In this document: positions 1 through 5,055 of the stretch, one piece after another | Numbering within the stretch: position 1 is the stretch's first letter | How the letters are laid out: every line of letters starts with the position of its first letter | Assembly (NCBI GenBank): GCA_029879595.1 | Contig: JAOUPZ010000187.1 | Location: forward strand, 1 to 6,432 | Length of the DNA: 6,432 nt | Source: Deltaproteobacteria bacterium | GTDB taxonomy: Bacteria; SAR324; JACQKK01 | Reading direction: 5' to 3' | Made by a program: the position numbers and the translations under genes | Notes under the pieces: model-generated | The model's input: the letters and a program-made list of their open reading frames with translations, nothing else | The model's database searches: none | What the model was told of the DNA's origin: nothing

Positions 1-1
1 C

Positions 2-1138
2 CGGCGCAACGAGGCCACCGCATCGCTGGCCGACCGGCTGGACAACACCCTGCGGCGCAACGGGGTGGAGCTGACCCGCGGCACGGCCGTGTTCACCTCG
101 GCCAACAGCATCCAGGTGCACCCTGCGGAAGGAGACTCCTCCGGAGGCGGGGAGAGCTACGAGGCCCCGTACTTCGTCATAGCCACCGGCAGCCGCCCCT
201 GGCACCCCGACAACCTGGACTTTTCCCACCCGCTGATCCGGGACTCGGACACCATCCTGGGCCTGAAGGAAATCCCCCGCTCCCTGACCATAATCGGCGC
301 CGGGGTGATCGGCTGTGAATACGCCAGCATCTTCTCGCACCTGGGGGTCAAGCTGAATCTGGTCAACCCCCGTCAGGAGCTGCTGGACTTTCTGGACCTG
401 GAAATCTCCAACGCCCTGGCCTACCTGATGCGCGAGCAGGGGGTGCGGATCCGCCTGGGGGAGACCCTGGAATCGGCCACGGTGGAAAACGGCCAGGTGC
501 TGGCCCACATGGCCTCCGGCAAGATCATCAAAAGCGATGTGCTGCTTTTCGCCAACGGACGCACCGGCAACACCGATTCCATGGGGCTGGAGACCATCCC
601 CCTTCAGATCAACCAGCGCCGGCAGATCGAGGTGAATGAATATTTCCAGACCAGCCAGCCCCACATCTTCGCGGTGGGGGACGTGATCGGCCCGCCCGCA
701 CTGGCCTCCACGGCCATGGAGCAGGGCCGCATCGCCGCCCTGAACGCCTTCGGGAACAAGATGATCACACCCCGGCTGGACCTCCTGCCCACCGGCATTT
801 ACACCATCCCCGAGATATCCATGGTGGGGGCCACCGAGGAACAGCTCACCGCCGAGCGGGTCCCCTACGAGGTGGGCGCGGCCACCTACCGGGAGATTGC
901 CCGCGGACAGATCTCCGGCAATACCACCGGCCGGCTCAAGCTCCTGTTCCACCGGGAGACCCTCGCGCTGCTGGGCGTGCATGTGATCGGCGATCAGGCC
1001 GGTGATCTGGTGCACCTGGGCCAGACCGTGATGGCCTTCGGGGGAACCCTGGAATACTTCGTCAACCAGGTGCTCAACTATCCCACCTACTCGGAGTGCT
1101 ACCGGGTGGCCGCCCTGAACGGCATCAACCGCCTGTGA
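2..1138 (+). CDS. sthA: Soluble pyridine nucleotide transhydrogenase, C-terminal part (5' end outside window)
   Basis: This FAD flavoprotein transfers reducing equivalents between NADPH and NAD+ in the cytoplasm, balancing the two cofactor pools. About 378 residues are visible, reading from base 2; the E. coli protein has 466, so the N-terminal FAD-binding glycine motif and roughly the first 90-100 residues are missing. Visible motifs, in window residue numbers, are ATGSRP near 61-66, the NAD(P)-binding GAGVIGCEYASIF starting at 99, ANGRTGNTDS, the second FAD motif AVGDVIG, and a C-terminal dimerisation domain containing PTGIYTIPEIS. The C-terminus reads NYPTYSE (from base 1076), where dihydrolipoamide dehydrogenase and glutathione reductase have the catalytic HPT..E. 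This His-to-Asn change is also in E. coli SthA and separates it from disulfide reductases. The redox-cysteine region cannot be seen. A methionine or GTG at 65 is internal, not a start: the frame is open back to base 2 and the upstream residues fit the family. It is separated from ftsH by 285 bases and is probably its own unit. Confidence 0.93.
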   Translation, partial: RRNEATASLADRLDNTLRRNGVELTRGTAVFTSANSIQVHPAEGDSSGGGESYEAPYFVIATGSRPWHPDNLDFSHPLIRDSDTILGLKEIPRSLTIIGAGVIGCEYASIFSHLGVKLNLVNPRQELLDFLDLEISNALAYLMREQGVRIRLGETLESATVENGQVLAHMASGKIIKSDVLLFANGRTGNTDSMGLETIPLQINQRRQIEVNEYFQTSQPHIFAVGDVIGPPALASTAMEQGRIAALNAFGNKMITPRLDLLPTGIYTIPEISMVGATEEQLTAERVPYEVGAATYREIARGQISGNTTGRLKLLFHRETLALLGVHVIGDQAGDLVHLGQTVMAFGGTLEYFVNQVLNYPTYSECYRVAALNGINRL

Positions 1139-1170
1139 CCCGGCGGGGGATAAAATCCCGGGCCTCGGGA
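1139..1170 (+). terminator. Weak GC-rich hairpin after sthA, doubtful terminator
   Basis: Directly after the sthA stop there are several mutually exclusive short stems. GGGAT (1147-1151) can pair with ATCCC (1155-1159), TCCCG (1156-1160) with CGGGA (1166-1170), or CCCGG (1139-1143) with CCGGG (1158-1162). The bases that follow on the + strand are A-rich (1173-1189), not a T run, so this is not a classical intrinsic terminator for sthA. It may only protect the 3' end of the mRNA. Confidence 0.25.
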
Positions 1171-1215
1171 GGAATAATAAAATAAATATCGCCCCGACCA
1201 CTGGCCCCGCGCATC

Positions 1216-1245
1216 TTTCCAGTTCATAATTTAATGCGTTATACT
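1216..1245 (+). promoter_or_regulatory. Putative sigma-70-type promoter for ftsH
   Basis: A TATACT -10 box (1240-1245, 5 of 6 matches to TATAAT) lies 18 bases after a TTTCCA -35-like hexamer (1216-1221, 4 of 6 matches to TTGACA). It sits in an AT-rich stretch that stands out in this GC-rich window. Transcription would begin near 1251-1253, leaving a leader of about 170 bases before the ftsH start. An alternative -10, CATAAT at 1225-1230, has no credible -35. The heat-shock type -10 expected if ftsH were under sigma-32 control was not found. This is a consensus match only. Confidence 0.4.
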
Positions 1246-1258
1246 TTATAGATGGCAG

Positions 1259-1281
1259 ATTATGCGAATTTTTCGCATGAT
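1259..1281 (+). promoter_or_regulatory. Near-perfect palindrome / stem-loop just downstream of the putative ftsH start of transcription
   Basis: ATGCGAA (1262-1268) and TTCGCAT (1272-1278) are perfect reverse complements around a TTT centre. Flanking bases extend the stem to 10 pairs (1259-1261 with 1279-1281), including one G·U. It begins about 7 bases after the predicted transcription start. It could be an operator for a dimeric repressor, or a 5'-terminal hairpin in the ftsH mRNA that stabilises it or marks it for processing. A run of five T (1269-1273) lies in the loop and first arm bases, not after the stem, so it is not an intrinsic terminator. The symmetry is seen directly; the function is inferred. 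Confidence 0.5.
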
Positions 1282-1370
1282 GGATACTTGTGGAAAGTGC
1301 CGGGGAATATTTGCGCCCTCCCCCAGCGGCAGCCGAACCCAATGGGCGGCGGCGTAATCAAACCCTTGCA

Positions 1371-1394
1371 GGCATTGCGCCGAAACGCGATGCC
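1371..1394 (+). promoter_or_regulatory. Stem-loop in the ftsH leader, 16 bases before the Shine-Dalgarno
   Basis: GGCAT (1371-1375) pairs with ATGCC (1390-1394). Next come a T·G wobble and GCG (1377-1379) with CGC (1386-1388), closing a six-base CCGAAA loop. The result is a continuous 9-pair stem with one wobble pair. The AGGAGA ribosome-binding sequence begins 16 bases after it, so the hairpin would sit at the edge of the initiating 30S footprint without covering the Shine-Dalgarno. A weaker hairpin lies upstream: GCCG (1332-1335) with CGGC (1347-1350) and CCC (1338-1340) with GGG (1344-1346), with an AA bulge. Roles in translational control or processing are possible but unproven. Confidence 0.45.
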
Positions 1395-1410
1395 ATTTCA
1401 TTCACTTTGC

Positions 1411-1416
1411 AGGAGA
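1411..1416 (+). promoter_or_regulatory. Shine-Dalgarno of ftsH (decides a TTG start)
   Basis: AGGAGA lies 7 bases before the TTG at 1424, an ideal spacing. No ATG or GTG in frame lies between it and the conserved N-terminal membrane segment, so it fixes the TTG as the start. Confidence 0.8.
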
Positions 1417-1423
1417 AAGCAGT

Positions 1424-3232
1424 TTGAACGGTTTTTACAGAAGTCTGAGTATCTGGCTGGTGATGGGACTGGTGTTGTTGATCCTGTTCAACATGGTAAA
1501 CACCACCACCTACCGGCAAACCCAGGTATCCTTCACGGATTTCATGGCCCAGGTGCGCGCCAACAGAGTGGTGGAGGTGACCATCCGCGGACAGGAAATC
1601 CAGGGGGCCTACGATGACCGCAGCCGGTTTCATACCTTTGCGCCGGATTATCCCAACCTGACAGGCGAGCTGATAAAGCAGGGCGTAGTGGTGCGGGCCG
1701 AGTCCACCGCCCAGAGCGGGCTGATGATGGCCATTCTCAACAGCTGGCTGCCCATGCTCCTGATAGTCGGGGTGTGGCTGTTCTTCATGCGCCAGGTGCA
1801 GGGCGGAGGCAACCGGGCCCTGAGCTTCGGCAAGATCCGCTCCCGGCAGCTGGATGAGAAAAGCAACCCCATCACTTTCAAGAATGTGGCCGGGATCGAG
1901 GAATCCAAGGAGGAGTTGCAGGAGATAGTAGAGTTTCTCCGCGACCCCCACAAGTTCGAACGCCTGGGCGGGGAGATCCCCCGCGGCGTGCTTCTGATGG
2001 GCAGCCCGGGAACCGGCAAGACCCTTTTGGCCAAGGCCATCGCCGGTGAGGCAGGCGTACCCTTTTTCTCCATCAGCGGCTCCGATTTCGTGGAAATGTT
2101 CGTGGGCGTGGGAGCCAGCCGTGTGCGTGACCTGTTTGAGCAGTCCAAGAAGAACGCCCCCTGCATCGTGTTCATCGACGAGATTGACGCGGTGGGCCGC
2201 CGTCGTGGCACCGGCCTGGGAGGAGGACACGACGAGCGCGAACAGACCCTGAACCAGCTGCTGGTGGAAATGGACGGCTTCGAGACCAATATGGGGATCA
2301 TCGTGATCGCCGCCACCAACCGCCCCGATGTGCTGGACCCGGCGCTGCTCAGGCCGGGGCGCTTCGACCGGCATGTGGTGGTGCCCCTGCCCGATATCAG
2401 GGGCCGCGAGGCCATTCTCAAGGTGCACACCCACTCGGTGAAGCTGGATTCCGCCGTGGATCTGTCCCTGATCGCCAAGGGCACACCCGGCTTCGCCGGC
2501 GCCGATCTGGCCAACCTGGTCAACGAGGCCGCCCTGTGGGCCGCCCGCCAGAACAAGCCCAATGTCCAGCAGGAAGATTTCGAGTTTGCCAAGGACAAGG
2601 TCCTGATGGGATCGGAGCGGCGCAGCATCCTCATTCCGGAAAAGGAAAAGAAGGTCACCGCCTATCACGAGGCCGGACACGCCCTGGTGGCCGAGCTGAT
2701 TCCCGAGGTGGACCCGGTGCACAAGGTGACCATAATTCCCCGGGGCCGCGCCCTGGGGCTGACCCAGCTGCTGCCCGAGGAGGACCGCCACAGCTACACC
2801 CGCAAGCAGTTGCTGGGGCAGATAGCCATGATGCTGGGGGGCAGGGCCGCCGAGCAGATCACCTTTGACCAGTTCACCACCGGGGCCTCCAACGATATCA
2901 AGCGGGCCACCGACGTAGCGCGGCGTATGGTGGTGCAATGGGGCATGAGCGAGGAAATGGGCCCCATTTCCTTTTCCGACGGGCAGGAACAGGTGTTCCT
3001 GGGCCGCGACCTGATACAGCACAACCGGTATTCGCAGAAAACCGCAAAGAAGATCGACCAGGAGGTCAAGCGGATTATATCTGCCTGTTATGAACGGGCC
3101 ATCGGCCTGTTGAAAAAGCATCAGAACCTCCTGGTAAGACTTTCTGAAGACCTGATCGAAAAGGAAACCGTAGAGGGCGGCGAAGTCAGAAAAATGGTGG
3201 CTGATATTAATCTGGGAACGGCGTCGGCCTGA
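1424..3232 (+). CDS. ftsH: ATP-dependent zinc metalloprotease FtsH
   Basis: A 602-residue membrane-anchored AAA+ protease that unfolds and degrades misassembled membrane proteins and short-lived regulators, working as a hexamer with the active sites in the cytoplasm. Membrane segments lie at about 9-25 and 102-122, flanking a small periplasmic domain. The AAA domain has Walker A GSPGTGKT (193-200), pore loop FVGVG (226-230), Walker B with D252/E253, and a second region of homology ending RPGRFDR with arginine fingers R313 and R316. The M41 peptidase domain has HEAGH (415-419) and the third zinc ligand D491 in TTGASND. All catalytic residues are present. One oddity is Ser194, where most FtsH proteins have Pro (GPPGTGKT). 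The protein is shorter than E. coli FtsH (644) because it lacks most of the variable C-terminal tail. The TTG start follows a strong AGGAGA and yields the canonical short cytoplasmic N-terminus. cdaA starts 25 bases downstream; folP, common at this spot elsewhere, is absent. Confidence 0.98.
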   Translation: MNGFYRSLSIWLVMGLVLLILFNMVNTTTYRQTQVSFTDFMAQVRANRVVEVTIRGQEIQGAYDDRSRFHTFAPDYPNLTGELIKQGVVVRAESTAQSGLMMAILNSWLPMLLIVGVWLFFMRQVQGGGNRALSFGKIRSRQLDEKSNPITFKNVAGIEESKEELQEIVEFLRDPHKFERLGGEIPRGVLLMGSPGTGKTLLAKAIAGEAGVPFFSISGSDFVEMFVGVGASRVRDLFEQSKKNAPCIVFIDEIDAVGRRRGTGLGGGHDEREQTLNQLLVEMDGFETNMGIIVIAATNRPDVLDPALLRPGRFDRHVVVPLPDIRGREAILKVHTHSVKLDSAVDLSLIAKGTPGFAGADLANLVNEAALWAARQNKPNVQQEDFEFAKDKVLMGSERRSILIPEKEKKVTAYHEAGHALVAELIPEVDPVHKVTIIPRGRALGLTQLLPEEDRHSYTRKQLLGQIAMMLGGRAAEQITFDQFTTGASNDIKRATDVARRMVVQWGMSEEMGPISFSDGQEQVFLGRDLIQHNRYSQKTAKKIDQEVKRIISACYERAIGLLKKHQNLLVRLSEDLIEKETVEGGEVRKMVADINLGTASA

Positions 3233-3248
3233 CCCGGCAAATACTTTC

Positions 3249-3252
3249 GGAG
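3249..3252 (+). promoter_or_regulatory. Shine-Dalgarno of cdaA (favours ATG 3258 over GTG 3252)
   Basis: GGAG ends 5 bases before ATG 3258. The in-frame GTG at 3252 overlaps this motif and has no Shine-Dalgarno of its own, so ATG 3258 is the better start; the alternative would add only two residues. Confidence 0.65.
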
Positions 3253-3257
3253 TGGGG

Positions 3258-4076
3258 ATGGAGGGTTTTTTCAGGACGTTTTCCGGATTCCGTCCGCAGG
3301 ATCTGCTTGATATTGCCTTGCTGACGCTGATTTTCTACCGGCTCCTGATATTTATCAAGGGCACCCGGACCATACCTATTCTAATGGGCCTGACCGTGCT
3401 GCTGGCCACCTATGCCATGTCCAACTGGATGAGCCTGGACGCCATCGGCTGGCTGCTGGAAAACCTGTTCAGCTCCGTGGTGGTGATCCTGGTGGTGCTG
3501 TTTCAAAGCGATATCCGCAACGCGCTGGCCCGGGTGGGCATGACCACCATGTTCAAGGATCAGATGGGCAGCGAAAAGAGCGACCTGATCGCCGAGGTGG
3601 CCATGTCGGCCTTTACGCTGGCCCGGCGGCGCATCGGGGCCACCATCGTGATGGAGAACGAAACCGGGCTGCGCAACTTTATCGAGAGAGGCCGGGCCGT
3701 GAACGCCCAGCCCACAACGGAACTGCTGGAATCCATCTTCCACACCAGCTCCCCGCTGCACGACGGAGCGGTGATCATCAACCGGCAGGGCCAGCTGGCC
3801 GCGGCCCGCTGCATCCTTCCGCTGACCAGCAACATCGTCAGCTCCTCCTTCATGGGGACCCGCCATCGCTCGGCCATCGGCATCACCGAAGAGACAGACG
3901 CGGTGGCCGTGGTAGTCTCGGAGGAACGGGGCGTTGTCTCCCTGGCCTACCGGGGCAAGCTGGAAAAAAACATGGATGAGAGCGAACTGCGCCGCCGAAT
4001 CAACCAGATACTGCTTGGGAAAACAGCCGAAGAACATGACCATACCGAAGCACCAGCACACACCGCCTCAGCCTGA
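3258..4076 (+). CDS. cdaA: Diadenylate cyclase CdaA (c-di-AMP synthase, DAC/DisA_N domain)
   Basis: Condenses two ATP into cyclic di-AMP at the inner membrane; in organisms where it has been studied, the messenger controls osmolyte and potassium balance and cell-wall homeostasis. The 272-residue protein has the CdaA layout: three hydrophobic N-terminal segments (about 14-34, 38-57 and 64-83), a FQSDIRNAL junction, then the cytoplasmic DAC domain to about residue 255. Both catalytic signatures are intact: DGA at 169-171 (in SPLHDGAVII) and RHR at 202-204 (in GTRHRSAIG). The domain continues through EETDAVAVVVSEE and ends in a short polar tail rich in His, Glu and Ala. It starts 25 bases after ftsH, and its last 41 bases overlap the start of cdaR, its membrane partner. 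No c-di-AMP phosphodiesterase (GdpP, PgpH or DhhP type) is in the window. Family assignment is secure; the physiological target here is unknown. Confidence 0.96.
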   Translation: MEGFFRTFSGFRPQDLLDIALLTLIFYRLLIFIKGTRTIPILMGLTVLLATYAMSNWMSLDAIGWLLENLFSSVVVILVVLFQSDIRNALARVGMTTMFKDQMGSEKSDLIAEVAMSAFTLARRRIGATIVMENETGLRNFIERGRAVNAQPTTELLESIFHTSSPLHDGAVIINRQGQLAAARCILPLTSNIVSSSFMGTRHRSAIGITEETDAVAVVVSEERGVVSLAYRGKLEKNMDESELRRRINQILLGKTAEEHDHTEAPAHTASA

Positions 4077-5055
4077 GCCCATCAATCTGGCTGAAATCCA
4101 GGAGGCCGTCCACAGGTTTTTCACGGAAAACCTGTTGCTCAAGCTGTTCTCCCTGGGCATGGCGGTGGTGGTCTGGTCGTTCGTGGCCTCACAGCACAGG
4201 GGGGAGGTCAGCGAGCTGAAGTTCACCACCCCCCTGGTTCTGAAAAACATACCCACCAACATGGTGGTCACCCAGTCGGGTGTGGAGTCGGTCTCGGTTC
4301 TGGTCAGCATCGGCAAGAGCATGGTCAACTCGCTCAACCCCAACCTGTTCCAGGTGTCCATAGATCTTAGCAACCAGCTGGCCGGGGGGTTCGATTACAA
4401 CCTTTCGGAAAAGAACGTCATCTACAACAACGCGCCGGCACCCCGGGACATCACGATTCTGCAGATCAGCCCCACCAGCATTCCCCTGACGCTGGAGGAG
4501 ACCATCAATATCGACATTCCCATCAAGCCCAGGTTTTCCGGTGACATGGCCCCCGGCTTCACGCTGGATTCCATCCGGATCAAGCCCGCCGTGGCCAAGG
4601 CTCAAGGGCCCCGCTCCGTGCTGGAAAAACTCCGGTATATTTATACCCGGCCCCTGGATGTGCAGGACCTGCAGAACAATGTGGAAATGGCCGTGGAACT
4701 GGACATGCCCTTGTCGGTGCGGCTGGAGAAGGATCAGAAGCAGGCCTTCCAGGCCATGATAACCGTATCGAACAACCCCTTGCGGCTGCTGCTGAGGGAT
4801 ATCCGGATTGTTTTTGAAAACGCCCACCATGTCTACAAGACCAGCACCAGCAAGGTGAACGTTTTTCTCGAAGGCCCCAAGGAAGTGGTGGAAACTCTGA
4901 ACGTGGAAAACACCTATGCCATTATCGACATGGAGAAATACCCTCCGGGAGACTACCGGGGGCTTTCCACAACCGTTGTTGTTCCAGATAACGTGAGAGT
5001 GCTGGAACAATGGCCCATTGTTGATCTTTTCGTAATAAACAGACCTTTGAAATGA
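4036..5055 (+). CDS. cdaR: CdaA regulatory protein CdaR (YbbR-domain protein)
   Basis: A 339-residue membrane protein whose family binds CdaA and modulates c-di-AMP synthesis. After a polar N-terminus rich in His and Pro comes ENLLLKLFSLGMAVVVWSFV (31-50), the characteristic YbbR membrane anchor. The rest is extracytoplasmic and beta-rich, with roughly three YbbR-type repeats judged by eye (about 63-152, 157-245 and 250-336). Each runs from a hydrophobic strand through a VxVxxxG-like or LxGP turn; LEGPKEVVETL (278-288) is typical. ATG 4036 was chosen because it gives a short N-terminus before the anchor. It overlaps cdaA by 41 bases in another frame and has only a weak purine-rich GAAGAA upstream, which suggests translational coupling to cdaA. 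Longer in-frame starts (for example 3934 or 3973) would add residues that are just out-of-frame cdaA sequence. The stop overlaps the next gene's ATG. glmM, the usual next gene in many bacteria, is replaced by rng. Confidence 0.92.
   Translation: MTIPKHQHTPPQPEPINLAEIQEAVHRFFTENLLLKLFSLGMAVVVWSFVASQHRGEVSELKFTTPLVLKNIPTNMVVTQSGVESVSVLVSIGKSMVNSLNPNLFQVSIDLSNQLAGGFDYNLSEKNVIYNNAPAPRDITILQISPTSIPLTLEETINIDIPIKPRFSGDMAPGFTLDSIRIKPAVAKAQGPRSVLEKLRYIYTRPLDVQDLQNNVEMAVELDMPLSVRLEKDQKQAFQAMITVSNNPLRLLLRDIRIVFENAHHVYKTSTSKVNVFLEGPKEVVETLNVENTYAIIDMEKYPPGDYRGLSTTVVVPDNVRVLEQWPIVDLFVINRPLK

Noticed and set aside
65..67. GTG at 65 as the start of a short sthA-like protein
   Set aside because: The frame is open upstream to base 2 and the upstream residues fit SthA; a start here would remove the FAD-binding domain, and no Shine-Dalgarno precedes it.
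1151..1170. Possible minus-strand intrinsic terminator (TCCCG/CGGGA stem followed by TTTTAT on the minus strand)
   Set aside because: The stem has only five pairs and no minus-strand gene lies to the right that would need it; at most it would stop antisense transcription into sthA.
1252..1617. A 121-residue + strand reading frame starting at the predicted transcription start (possible leaderless gene)
   Set aside because: It has no ribosome-binding site, its first part is the structured leader, and its second half is out-of-frame ftsH. The translation is rich in His, Gly, Pro and Arg and matches no family I recognise.
1358..3121. Long 587-residue open frame on the minus strand across ftsH
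   Set aside because: It is an antisense shadow of a GC-rich gene; the product is low-complexity and rich in His, Gly, Leu and Gln, while the + strand has a complete FtsH with all its motifs.
3233..3257. Possible terminator or promoter between ftsH and cdaA
   Set aside because: Only 25 bases, with no inverted repeat or T run and only the cdaA Shine-Dalgarno visible, so read-through is more likely.
4189..5010. 273-residue minus-strand frame opposite cdaR
   Set aside because: Same GC-driven shadow effect; no recognisable domain, and the + strand frame has a clear YbbR anchor and repeats.
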